Source of the DNA: Mauremys mutica
Lineage: Eukaryota > Chordata > Testudines > Geoemydidae
Assembly (NCBI RefSeq): GCF_020497125.1
Contig: NC_059073.1
Span: 142,795,012 to 142,859,011 of the forward strand
Length of the DNA: 64,000 bases
Direction of reading: 5' to 3'
Made by a program: the position numbers and the translations under genes. The first letter of the stretch is position 1; each line of letters starts with the position of its first letter. This document shows positions 1 through 9,884 of this stretch, piece by piece. Under the pieces are notes generated by a model that was given only the letters and a program-made list of their open reading frames with translations, was not told the origin of the DNA and ran no database searches.

Positions 1-297
1 TTGATGGCTTTAGCTTTTCGCGGTGGTATTCGAGGCAGAAGCCGTGGCAGGGAATTTCAGGGTGCTCGGGCAAGAGGGTCCTGGCAACCCCAGCCATCAG
101 GAAATTGTTTTCAGTGCGGACAGCCCGGTCACTTTAAACGTGAATGCCCCTGGGGACGCCCAGAGGGTCCGGTCGCATCCGCAGATACTTACACCAGGGA
201 CAAATACACCCCTGCACCACCAGCCCAGCCCGTTCCTCAGGCCTGGATCAACTACGGGCAACAGCAGCAGCTGCAGCAAACTCAGCCTTCTCAATGA
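1..297 (+). CDS. gag: Endogenous retrovirus gag, 3' end (nucleocapsid), partial
   Basis: This is the C-terminal end of a retroviral Gag. The reading frame enters from outside the window, so the first codon shown is not a true start. The region is rich in Arg and Gly and has one CCHC zinc knuckle at residues 36-49 (C36-x2-C39-x4-H44-x4-C49, bases 106-147). Nucleocapsid proteins use this motif to bind genomic RNA during packaging. The tail is rich in Pro and Gln, and the frame ends at TGA 295-297. The pol frame that follows is in the same phase, which is the gamma/epsilon-retrovirus arrangement. Matrix, capsid, 5' LTR and primer binding site would lie upstream of the window. Confidence 0.88.
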   Translation: MMALAFRGGIRGRSRGREFQGARARGSWQPQPSGNCFQCGQPGHFKRECPWGRPEGPVASADTYTRDKYTPAPPAQPVPQAWINYGQQQQLQQTQPSQ

Positions 298-345
298 CGG
301 TACCCCGGGGGCGAAGGCAAACAATGTGATGGTCTTATTTCCTTA
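295..345 (+). promoter_or_regulatory. Candidate gag-pol stop-codon readthrough site (UGA followed by CGG)
   Basis: The gag frame ends in TGA and the same frame is then open without interruption through 298-345 into protease. The six bases TGACGG match the UGA-CGG class of leaky stop contexts known from several plant RNA viruses. Gammaretroviruses use in-frame suppression of a stop at exactly this gag/protease boundary, though the well-studied ones use UAG. A GC-rich stretch with a CCCCGGGG core follows at about 303-312 and could form structure. Alternative: a former CGA codon changed to TGA by CpG decay. Confidence 0.55.
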
Positions 346-2462
346 ATGTCTTTAGCCGGCTCTTTCCTCACTTTCTCCCCTCCCAGCAAAGAGCCTCATC
401 TAACCCTTTCAGTCCAGGGACTGCCTGTCTGTTTCCTCATTGATACTGGAGCTACTTTCTCTCTTTTAAATCATGCCCCCTCTCCCTGGCTATCCTCTGA
501 GGTTAAAACTGCAACTGGGGTGGAAGGCAACCCACAGTCTCTGGGACTCACTTTGCCTCTAAATGTTATTTATGCTGATAAATGTTTTTCTCACCGTTTT
601 CTTTTTTCCCCAGCTTGTCCGATCCCTTTGATGGGCCGGGATTTACTCTGTAAGCTTGAGGCTACTTTAACCTGCACTCCTGAAGGGGTAGGATTATTGA
701 TGACAGTGTTAGGAGATTCGGCCCTAACTCAGGGTAATTGGGAAACCCCCCCCTCTCTCTCCCCTGACCTCACTGACTTGCCTTCAACCCTCTGGGGAAT
801 TTCTGACACTGATGTTGGCCTGCTCCTTTCGGCAGAGCCAGTAAGGATTCAAGTGAAGCCCTCCTTAGCCCCCCCGTCAGTTCCCCAATACCCCCTGTCG
901 CTGGAAGCCCGGGAGGGCATCCGCCCCATTGTCGAGGGATTCATTGCACAAAAGCTAGTCCGCCCTCAGCGCACTCCCTGTAATACCCCTATACTGCCTG
1001 TCAAAAAGCCTCCTAAAAAGGACGGAGACCCTATTCGTTGGCGCTTTGTACAGGATCTACGGGTTATTAATCAGTATGTGGTCCCTCTTCATGCAGTAGT
1101 TCCTGATCCAGCTACTATCATCAGCCAAATCCCCTGGGATGCTGAGTGGTTCACTGTTATTGACTTAAAATCAGCCTTTTTCAGCATTCCTGTGCACCCA
1201 GACTCTCAATATCTCTTTGGTTTCACCTGGGAGGGACAAAGTTATGTCTGGCAACGACTTCCTCAAGGCTACAGAGACAGCCCCACGATTTTCAGCCAAT
1301 GCCTCCGCCACGACTTGGAAGGCTTCACCAGTCGGCAGGGATCCACGTTAGTCCTATACGTAGATGACATCCTACTAGGTAACCGCGAAGAAGCCGCCCT
1401 CCGCATCGATGGTAAGGCACTTTTATTATACCTACACACCAGAGGCCACAAGGTAGACCCTAACAAGATTCAGTGGGTCTCACAGAAGGTCCGATATCTG
1501 GGCTTCCTGTTAACCCCAGAGGGGAGACAAATGAACCCAGTCCGCATAAAGACTATCCAAAACTGCCCTCTGCCAAACACCAAGAAACAACTTCAAGGTT
1601 TCTTAGGATTAATTGGCTTCTGTCGCCCTTGGTTGCCGTCCTGCGGGGAGTTGAGCAAACCGCTCCACCGACTCACTGCTAACCTTGCTCCTGACCCTTT
1701 GCAGTGGTCCCCAGACACGATTCAAGCCTTTCAGTTACTCAAGGACAGTGTGGCCTCCTCCATGTCTCTCCGCCCCCCCAATTACAGCAAACCCTTTCAC
1801 CTTTTTGTCCACGAGAGGGGCGGAATTGCTAGTGGCGTCCTTACCCAGCTGAGCGGGCCCCACCATTTTCCGCTTGCTTTTTACTCCCAGCAGATCGACC
1901 CTGTCGCTCAGGGAACCCCATCCTGCACCCGGACTCTGGCAGCAGCTGCCCTGCTGATCACAAAGGCAAAGAGCCTGACCCTGGGTCATTTTACCACGGT
2001 CTGGACCTCTCATGCCTTGTCAGCCCTTCTGCGTAGGGGCACGACCCAAGTCTTTTCGGCCCATCGTCAGCAGCAGCTAGAAGCCGAACTCCTAGAAGAC
2101 ACTAACCTAATTTTTGAAAGATGTGGGCCCCTTAATCCAGCTACCTTGCTTCCTGACCTGCCAGTCCTCCAGGATCAGCACAACTGTGTGGAAGTAGTTC
2201 ATAGCATCTTACAGATAAAGAACAACCTGTTTGACGTGCCACTGGACAACCCTGATTGCATCCTCTTCTCGGACGGAAGCTCCTTCTATGTTAATGGTTA
2301 TGCAGTCACCTCTGAATGGGACATTCAAGAGGCCGCCTCACTGCCAGGCAACTGGGGAGCCCAAGCCGCCGAACTCTATGCCCTGGCCCGAGCTTGCCAG
2401 TTGGCCGCTGGTAAGACCGTTACCATTTTTACTGATAGCAAGTATGCTTTTACCCTGTACTG
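298..2462 (+). pseudogene. pol: ERV pol: protease, reverse transcriptase and truncated RNase H
   Basis: The frame is open from the gag stop to about 2462, where a deletion joins it to the integrase frame; the same phase then reads out of frame to a stop near 2628. The protease active site is LIDTGA, with Asp at 442-444. The RT carries LPQGYRDSP (about 1258-1284) and the catalytic YVDD box at 1357-1368. RNase H retains its first three acidic residues: Asp 2272-2274 in FSDGS, Glu 2371-2373 in AAELYAL and Asp 2434-2436 in TDSKYAF. The rest of RNase H, including the last catalytic Asp/His region, is missing. More than 700 open codons with intact motifs suggest a fairly recent insertion. The family is class I, gamma-like, judged from motif spelling and order. 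Confidence 0.9.
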
Positions 2463-3665
2463 GTACCCGCTGCTGAACTACAGTCGTGGGAAAGCCTCGG
2501 AGCCACTCTGGTCAAAGGGACCTGGCTTATGCCGGATGGCCGAGCCTGCCTCCCTCGCTCCACATACCCCGTGGCAGTTCGCTGGCACCATGATAAGGGG
2601 GGTCACTACGGCACGCACGCCCTTGTGAACACCATCGCTCGCTTTTGGTATGCTCCAGGCATTCAACCCTACTGCCTGTCAATAGTGAAAGCATGCAGCA
2701 CATGTCAGCGAAATGGACCTGCTCCGCCTCTTAACAAAATTAAGGGTGGAAGACCGCCGCCTGCTGTTCCATTTCAACATCTTCAAATTAACTTTGCAGA
2801 TATGCCAAAGGCTTTTGGGAAAAAGCACCTCCTTGTTTTGGTTTGCCCTCTGACTTCATGGGTCGAAGCTTTTCCTACTGCTAATTGTACTGCTGCCACA
2901 GTGGCGAAGATCCTCCTTAAAGACATTGTACCCCGTTTTGGCATCCCTCTCATACTTGATTCAGATCGCGGACCCCACTTTACTGGTAATGTCCTTGGCC
3001 GTTTAGAACAAGGACTGGGCATTTCACACTCCTTTCATACACCCTACCACCCCCAGTCTAGCGGGAAAGTTGAACGTATGAATAGGGAGCTTAAGCTTAC
3101 ATTGGCTAAATACTGTCAGGAAACAGGGTTAAAGTGGCCTCAGGTACTTCCCTTGGTCCTGTTTCACCTTCGTACTCGCCCAACCCGTGTATTGGGATTA
3201 TCCCCCTTTGAACTGCTCTATGGACACCCCCCTTTCAAAGGCGGGGCGCTACCACGTGCTGATGTTTCACTATTGGGAGGGGATCATATGACCGCGTGCC
3301 AGTTTCTCTCCCTACAGGCTCGCCTCCGTACCCTTTGGAAAGCCTCGCAGTTTTCCCAGACCGTGCCGCTGGAAGAACAGATCCACCCGTTCCAACCAGG
3401 GGACTTCGTCTGGGCCAAAAAGTTCGTTCGTGGCGACGCCCTCCAGCCGAGGTTTACTGGACCCCACCAGGTTCTTTTAACAACCCAGACTGCAGTGTTC
3501 CTGGAAGGACGCAAATCCTGGATCCACCACTCCCACGTCAAGCCAGCCGTAGTGGACCACAGTGACGGACCAGCAGCCCTTGCCACCACTGAGGACACTG
3601 CCTCTGACCAGTGGACCAGCTTACCTCTTTCAGACATCAGACTTAAATTGACTCGAAAAAAATAA
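2463..3665 (+). pseudogene. pol: ERV pol: integrase
   Basis: This is the integrase portion, in a different frame from RT because of the deletion just upstream. The first ATG in this frame, at 2529, is internal and not a real start. The N-terminal zinc site is visible as His20/21 and His26, with C56-x2-C59 (numbered from 2529). In the catalytic core the second Asp is 2964-2966 and the Glu is 3072-3074, with exactly 35 residues between them, as in D,D-35-E integrases. The position expected for the first Asp reads Asn (AAC, 2790-2792). The C-terminal domain, with a PRFTGPHQVL-type motif, runs to TAA at 3663-3665. No stop interrupts it, but the missing Asp and the upstream frameshift make it inactive as written. 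Confidence 0.88.
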
Positions 3666-4068
3666 GAGGACCTTTTATTCTGACAACTGTATGTTTTTTA
3701 TTATGCCTTTTTAGTTTATTTTCTGCTTATGAAGAATGCTGTGTTTTTGTAAATGACACCTACCCTGACACTTTTCAACGTACCAAACATCTAAGGGAAA
3801 TGGCTAAGAACTACTCCTCTGGCCAGCCACCTTATGATTGGTGGGGAGCCTTATGGAATTGGCTGCCTGGATTTGGGTGGGTTAAAACCTCTTGGTGGGT
3901 ATTGTTGGGGCCATAGTAATCCTTATAATACTGTGTTGCTGTATCCAGTGTGTCCCCTCCCTCATAAACTCATGTGGGTCAGTTTATTCTTTTCCTACTT
4001 CAGCCAAAGGCCTTACTCTCTTCGAGTTGGCCCAGGCTGAAATTGCCAAGCGGCCCTTGGCTCCTTAA
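3662..4068 (+). pseudogene. env: ERV env remnant: signal-like segment fused to the end of TM
   Basis: The frame at 3662 overlaps the end of pol, as env does in gammaretroviruses. It has a hydrophobic, signal-peptide-like stretch at about 3674-3730, then at once a Glu-Glu-Cys-Cys of the type that closes a TM disulfide motif. A Trp-rich juxtamembrane segment (about 3837-3875), a membrane span and a short cytoplasmic tail end at TAA 4066-4068. The whole surface subunit and most of the TM ectodomain are absent, so the product cannot bind a receptor or fuse. A one-base loss at about 3905-3912 shifts frame inside the membrane span. I see no ATG at the start of this frame. Confidence 0.72.
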
Positions 4069-4109
4069 AATGGGGTGTAGCTTTTGGTAAATAGTTATCC
4101 CAAAGCTAC

Positions 4110-4120
4110 AAATGGAGGAA
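4110..4120 (+). promoter_or_regulatory. Polypurine tract
   Basis: A short run made of purines apart from one T lies directly before the 3' LTR. In retroviruses the polypurine tract primes plus-strand DNA synthesis and its 3' edge sets the LTR boundary. Its position, abutting TGTTG at 4121, supports the LTR start chosen here. Confidence 0.7.
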
Positions 4121-4545
4121 TGTTGAGTCTGAACTTTTTATGAGTTTAAACTTAATCCAGACTTGATGTCTCTATCTGAAACTTTTAATCAAAGTTCTGA
4201 CCTGCAAACTACTCATGACACCTCCCCCTCCCAACAAGTAGCCATCTCCTCCTTTGTCTTTTCTAATTTACATTTTAACCTGTTTTATCCTATAGAATCT
4301 TCATTGATTATGCATGACCATTATGATCTGTTAATCACTTTGTTTACTTCTGTGTATAAACATTGATGCTCACCCCTAATAAAGTGGCCACACTTACTCC
4401 AAAGCTTTTCTCTTAAGCTAAGGATGGTGTGAGCCCGTTGATCAACGAATTGTTGTCTGGTCTCTGACAGATTTCTGAGCCCTATACCAACTCCGCACAA
4501 ACTCGGGTGCTGGAGAGGTGAGTAGGACTTGCTTTTTACCTAACA
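4121..4545 (+). repeat. 3' LTR of the class I endogenous retrovirus (425 bp)
   Basis: The LTR begins TGTTGAG after the polypurine tract and ends ACCTAACA, giving short inverted ends TGTT/AACA. A TATAAA box lies at 4355-4360 and AATAAA at 4378-4383. The polyadenylation signal is thus at or just before the expected start of transcription, so it is in U3 or the extreme start of R. The 5' LTR lies outside the window, so LTR-LTR divergence and the target duplication cannot be judged. Confidence 0.82.
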
Positions 4546-4629
4546 GTGGTGTTCACACCAGGGCAGAGTGAGTGTAAAATGCTACCACGTCATAATCACG
4601 TCCATTTACATCCACTTTGCACTGGTGTA

Positions 4630-4973
4630 CAGGAGCGGCGCCAGGGTTTCTGGTGCCCTAGGCAGAATTCGGGGGGCGGCATTTTGTGTGCTCCCCATGG
4701 GGCGCGCGGGAGCTTCCGGTTCTGCTCCCATCACGCCGCCGAAGAAGGACCCTCCGCCGAAATGCCGCAGGCGACAGTGGCAGTCACTGAGCTGCTCAAT
4801 TGCCTGCCACTGTTTTCCACGGCACGTCGGCAGAAGGTCGTTCTTTGGCGGCGCAACGGGAGCGGAACCGGAAGCTCCCATGCGCCCCATGGGGAGCGCA
4901 CAAAATGCCGCTCCCCCGAATCCTAGTGCCCTAGGCGACCGCCTAGGGTCGCCTAATGGAAGCGCTGGCCCTG
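4630..4973. mobile_element. Non-autonomous fold-back hAT element (344 bp) with 8-bp TSD
   Basis: The ends are CAGGAGCGGC and GCGCTGGCCCTG. The flanks are CTGGTGTA (4622-4629) and CTGGCGTA (4974-4981), a 7/8 match for the 8-bp target duplication of hAT elements. The two halves are largely inverted copies of each other, including CCCATGGGGCG-type arms and GCGGCATTTTGTG / CACAAAATGCCGC, so the element can form one long hairpin. The open frames here are by-products of the GC-rich palindrome, not genes. Confidence 0.82.
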
Positions 4974-5039
4974 CTGGCGTAGGTGATGCCACATGATGCA
5001 AGGCAGGTATCCAGTTAGAGTATTAAGCCATCTATTGAT

Positions 5040-5150
5040 CTGAAACTTTGGGCCAGATCCTCATCAGATGTAAACAGACCCAGCTCCTTTGACGTCAGTG
5101 GAGCTACACTGATTTACATCAGCTGCGGATATGGCCCCAAACTGCAGTTG
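5040..5150. repeat. Dispersed palindromic repeat fragment
   Basis: The segment has paired motifs of the type GCCAGATCCTCAT...GGATATGGCCC around CTCCTTTGACGTCAGTGGAG. Related pieces recur at about 7190-7250, 9580-9640, 10330-10560, 10690-10800, 10950-11040, 15180-15300, 24115-24185, 32088-32165 and 57855-57940. The pattern fits an old fold-back repeat; I cannot name its family. Confidence 0.45.
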
Positions 5151-5363
5151 GGTACAACTTTTGCTCTTTTAAATGACAATGATATTCTGTTTCAATTGGT
5201 CTAAAGATAAAATCCTTTAAATTTTATTTTATAAAATAGACTCAAATATATGGTAATTAATGATATTTGTTTTTTAATTACTACTTTTTTTGCTGTTGCT
5301 TTATTTCATCTCTTGATATTGGACTGGAAATACTTACCTGTAATTATTAATGGCTTAATATTG

Positions 5364-5570
5364 AATCTAGTTGTTAGAACACTGGCCTGGGGCCCAGGAA
5401 ACCCTGGGTTCTATTCCTGGCTTTGCCACCAGCCTGCTGGGTGACCTTGGGCAAGTCATTTCCCTTCTCCATGCCTCAGTTTCCCCATTTGTAATGGGAA
5501 AAATGATACTGCCCTCCTTTGTAAAGATCTGCTGATTAAAAACACTGTATAAGAGCTAGATAATAATAAA
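5364..5570 (+). repeat. MIR SINE
   Basis: The tRNA-like head carries the GGTTCTATTCC B box. It is followed by the conserved MIR core and the TGACCTTGGGCAAGTCA / CTCAGTTTCCCCA blocks typical of MIR. The 3' part degrades into an AT-rich tail. Confidence 0.85.
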
Positions 5571-5952
5571 AATATTATAACAAATCCATGCCCACCTAAA
5601 GCATCACATGGCAGTACCACACAGCAATGGCAGCAAAAATAGACTTCCAAAAGCACTGATGCCTAAAGGAAAATCTCCATTATCAGCTAGCTGTATAGGA
5701 CCTATGATACCCAGTTGAGTGGGTCTGTTTTCATCCTGGAGAGGCCAGTCAGATGCACAAAAGCAAGTTCATTGTAATGTATCATAAAAAAGGAATATAT
5801 TGTATTCTGTGACCTGCTGGTTTCATACACTCTCGTCTTGAGTTTCCTCTCTTTTGTCACACAGTCTTTCTTGGGCTGCAGTTAAAGGTTGCCATTCTCC
5901 TCCATTAATATTATTCTAACATAAGGAAGCTTTCTGAGGAGGAGACACTGTG

Positions 5953-6150
5953 ATTCCCTGGCTGGAGCACTGGCCTGGGAGTCATGAGACCTGGCTTCCA
6001 CTCTCAGCTCTGCCACTGACCTGTTGGGTGGCCTGGGGCAAGTTGCTTCCCTGCACAGTGCCTCAGTTTCCCCATGGGCAAAGTGCTCCTGACTTTTCTT
6101 TGTAACATGTTCTGTGCTCTAAGGAAGGAAAGTGCCTATATAGGAGCTGT
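5953..6150 (+). repeat. MIR SINE
   Basis: Same organisation as the copy 600 bp upstream: an AGCACTGGCCTGGGAGTC head, a GCCACTGACCTGTTGGG core and CCTCAGTTTCCCCATGG. Both are on the + strand, but their divergence argues for independent insertions. Confidence 0.85.
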
Positions 6151-6177
6151 GATCATTTGGGGATCTGTCTGTACAAA

Positions 6178-6276
6178 CAAGAGACAAGGTGGGGGAGGTA
6201 ATATCTTTTACTGGACCAACTTCTGTTGGTGAAAGAGACAAGCTTCCAAGCTACATAGAGCTCTTCTTCTCTGTGT
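6178..6276 (+). repeat. Dispersed repeat (ACTGGACCAACTTCTGTTGG family)
   Basis: The motif GGTGGGGGAGGTAATATCTTTTACTGGACCAACTTCTG recurs in diverged form at 36625-36720 and in reverse at 39378-39465. I recognise it as a common interspersed repeat of reptile genomes but cannot assign a class. Confidence 0.6.
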
Positions 6277-7189
6277 GTATCCCCTGTGTCTTAGCAGCCT
6301 GAAAAGCATGTCTTCCTCAGGCTGAGGCCAATGAGGAGATACTTAATATTAACCATGATGCTTTGAATGGACAATAGAGCTGTTAAATGGGTGCGCTCAA
6401 GATGGGAAAATATATTTCCTCCTCTGATCTGAATGGAGGGTCACAGTAGTGCAGTGGGTGACCAGAAGGGGACTGGATCTATGACAGGAGCTAAGTATTA
6501 TTAGTTTAAATAAAGTGGGGAACTGTTTGTGAAAGAGAAATGGACTTTTTACTCTCATGGCTAATTTCTTAACTCAAAGGCAATGGGATATTTCTTGTCT
6601 CCTGCTCTACAAGAGATAGAGACATCAAATGGAATTGTATACATCCCATCTCAACCTTTCCCACTGCATTCTTTATTCAGACGCAGTGACTTTCCACCCC
6701 TTCCTAGGCTGGGTGGATCAAATGGAATGGAAAATGATGAGTAATTTAATAATCTCATTTCCTACCAACGCGTTGAATTTAGCACTTGAAACTAACCTTG
6801 CATTTGTTAAAATGCAGGTGGAAATACAGTACAATGCCATGCCTAATTCACTTAAGGTGGTGAGTTCTGATTGACCCTTCAAGCACTGAATATTTGACAA
6901 GCATCTGTCAAATCTAAAATATTAAGAGGCAGGAAAAAAAGCCCTCTTAAAGTTCCTTGAGCATAAAAGAACTGTGAGGAATAAGCAGAATTAATTTCCA
7001 AGGTACTAATCTTGCCAGATATGTCTGTGATTTTCTTGATGGATTTACAAAATTAATGGGTACAGGGGAAGCATAATATATTTGGGGTTTAGTAAAACAT
7101 TTGAACAACAACTGATGTATTTTTTCTGGCAAAACTATAATTAAAATTTACTTTCATAAAATAACTGAGTTTAAGAATTTGGCAGGTGC
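6277..7189. other. No recognisable feature
   Basis: AT-rich unique-looking sequence. Short open frames show no protein family signal and no repeat ends are visible. Confidence 0.5.
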
Positions 7190-7281
7190 AAATTAGCATA
7201 AATTCAAAGGAGCTATGCTGAATTACATAGGCCGAGGATTTGGCCCATTCCCTTTTGGACAGAAAACTGGCTGCAATCCAT

Positions 7282-7495
7282 AATAATTAGCTCTTACGTG
7301 GCAATTTCTTTTATAGATTGCAAAGCACTTTACAAGGGAGAGCAAGTATCATTATCCCCATTGTACAGACGGGGGAACTGAGGCACAGAGCAGCTAAGTG
7401 ACTTGCCCAGCCCATCAGTGGCAGAGCTGCAAATTGAATTTAGGTCTCCTGAATCCTAGGGCAGTGCTGTCCCCATTGGATCATGCTACCCTCTT
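7282..7495 (-). repeat. MIR SINE (reverse)
   Basis: Read on the minus strand it has the tRNA-like head (ending near 7495), the core and the GTCACTTAGCTGC / TCAGTTCCCCC block, ending at the AGCACTTTGCAAT-like tail near 7320. Confidence 0.8.
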
Positions 7496-8884
7496 AAACA
7501 AAAACCAGTGTATACATCTATCTAGTAGAGAACTGCAAAGGTTTGTGGTAGGTTTGGTCTTATTTAACAACTTGAGTGAAGTTCTGAATGGCAGATGAAT
7601 TAACAGCCATTAATGGAGGTTACTTGGAACAGGGTCAGACCAATCTGCTTTCATACCCTGCTCCTCCTCAGTTTTCTTTTCCTGAAGTTCTCAAAAACTG
7701 CACCCTCTTACGTTGGAGTCTGGCTGTAAGCGATAACACCACAATTCAACGACTAACTTAAACCCGAGCAAATCGTTGTCCCACTCTACAATTCCAATAG
7801 TTTTCCCTCAAACCCAGCTCCTGCTGTCCAATGTTTCCTCAATCCTTTTCCTCTTTAAGGCTTCTGCCCCTGCCTTTAACTGCAGGTAGCTTCAGCCAAG
7901 CTGTTCTATCCAGTTGGTATGAAAAACTCCTGACACTGCACCTCCTGCAGAAGACTGTCTGCTCCCTGCAGGTCTCGCTGTCCTTCCCTCAACTCAGCAG
8001 AACTGACTCCCTTTTACCTGCATCAAATCTCACTGTGGGGAGGCAGCTAATTAGTCATAGGTGAGGCTAAATTCACCTCCTTTAAAGGGCCATTCCAGCT
8101 TATAACTAACAATACAAAAATAGGAGGAGCTGCAAACTCCAGTGAGGATGTATTATATAAAAAGCCCCAGAGAGGCTGGACACATGGGAAGGAAATTAAG
8201 AGAAGTTCAAGGCTTGCAAATTGATATGGATTAGTTTGCTGAGATATTGCATTTATGCAGCATTCATCCCCCACCCACCCCCAAATATACAAACAAGATA
8301 CAAAAGAGTGTATGTGGTGGAGGCCAGGGTACCTCTAGGGTGGAATATTGCAACTGTTCAATAACATATTGCAAGAGTGTATCACTTTTTTATGATTAAA
8401 AAAGTGCACTATCCAGTTGAAACTGATGTGGTAATTCATAGGCGGAAGATTGATTTGTATTGCATGTGTCCTGTGCATGGAAGCTTGTGGTGCTAGGCAA
8501 ATATAGATATTATATGATAAGTAATGAGTGCATTGTACTTTACATGGGCGTCCTTTTCCCATTTATGAAACCAATGGTCAAATATGCACTGATATATACC
8601 AGATTGCCCAATGTCTTTATGGATGTATGGGAGTACTGCCCAGAGAACATGTTCTTCCAGTAATGCAGGTTATCACAATAAGTTTCAGTGACAGAAATGG
8701 AGTCATAAATACTCCTCATTTTGTTTTCAAATGGAAGATGATTGTTGTTCTAGACCTAGCTTGATGCAATGATGTACATCCATGTAGTCTAGAGACATGC
8801 TTGTCCTCTGTAAAACAGATTTTTGGATCAGATCATGAGCTGGTGTAAAATGGCATTTTCCCATGGACTTCAAAGGAGCAGCAG
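7496..8884. other. No gene; one TATA-like sequence
   Basis: No coding signal. A TATATAAAAAGCC sequence at about 8153-8165 resembles a core promoter of a decayed LTR, but I could not define LTR ends around it. Confidence 0.4.
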
Positions 8885-9000
8885 CTTACAACCTCAGTAT
8901 AAGACAAGAGACAACAGATGGGTACATACAGACAGACAGGAGCAATGTAAGGAAACAATGAGATAGGTCGGCATGATAGGCAGTGGTCTCAGCTAAAGGA
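8885..9000 (+). repeat. Old L3/CR1-like repeat fragment
   Basis: Contains GACAAGAGACAACAGATGG...AGACAGACAGG...GGAAACAATGAGA...GGCATGATAGGCAGTGGTCTCAGC. The same string of motifs appears at 33990-34175 and 60225-60390, and related termini occur at 48375-48475, 54200-54285 and 59235-59335. It is an ancient interspersed repeat; L3/CR1 class is a guess. Confidence 0.55.
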
Positions 9001-9002
9001 CT

Positions 9003-9065
9003 TAGGTCCAGCTCCTCAAAGGTAATTAAGTGCCTAACTCCCTTTGGTGTTGGGGATCTTCTGAA
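9003..9065. repeat. Fragment of the 'lapped CTCAAAGGTATTTAGGTGCCTAAC' fold-back repeat
   Basis: CTCCTCAAAGGTAATTAAGTGCCTAACTCC matches one arm of the fold-back element at 60468-60646. The other arm is missing here. Confidence 0.5.
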
Positions 9066-9884
9066 CTTCTCTTAATTTCTCACCTGTGCATCCACCCTCT
9101 CTAGGGCTTTTATATGATACATCCTCACCGGAGTTTGCAGTGGGCCAAAGTCTCTTTGCTGGGAGTGGTAACAGACCTGCCTCCTCTATAGATCAGGCAG
9201 TGTGGGACATTCGCAGGTTTGGGCCCTTTGGATTCAGATGTAAATAGATGGCCGGGTTATGTCAGTGGGATCTATATTAATAATCAGTGATTAGCCTAAT
9301 TCATTCCTGGAAATGACTTTCAGACTCAAACCACAGTCCCAGACAAGAAAGGGAGATGACATGTAAGTCAACTCCATCCATTTAATACACGTCACCACCC
9401 AAACTTCAGTGACAAAAGGTCCTATCTGAAGAATAACTCTAATGATGTTCTGAGTCTGATTTTGATTTTAATTTATATGTTTCGAGGAGTATAAATGGTG
9501 CCAACATTACAAAGCAGTTCAGGTATATGGTGAAGAAGCTAGCATGACATCTGACATGATTCTAATCTCACGTACACCCGTGTAATTCCTTTGACTTTAC
9601 TGGAATTATTCTTGATTTATGCTGCAGTAGGTGATGTTAAAACCAGGCCTCTTATTTCTAATTCTCATATTACTGATAATTAACCAGCCTCTCTGGAAAG
9701 CTGCTTGGAGCTGTTACATATTACAATATATAATCAGTGATTCATTATAATTAGCCCTGAGCAATTTTTTAATTATTTTTTTTATTTTGCTATTGGACTT
9801 CATAAAGACCCGTATCATTTTGTAGAGTGTAAGATTTCTTTTGTCTTCATTAGATGGACTCAATTACCAGCTCAATTACTCAAT
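9066..9884. other. No gene; diffuse palindromic-repeat fragment
   Basis: AT-rich stretch with one weak match to the palindromic repeat family near 9580-9640. Nothing else recognised. Confidence 0.45.

Noticed and set aside
3834..4040. 68-codon frame over the env remnant
   Set aside because: The env-like residues are in another frame; this frame reads across the membrane span out of phase.
4546..5001. Three overlapping frames of 126-142 codons
   Set aside because: They mirror each other because the hAT element there is a palindrome; no domain is present.
8153..8165. TATATAAAAAGCC as a host gene promoter
   Set aside because: No coding exon follows within several kb and the surrounding sequence has no other promoter support; at most a decayed LTR.
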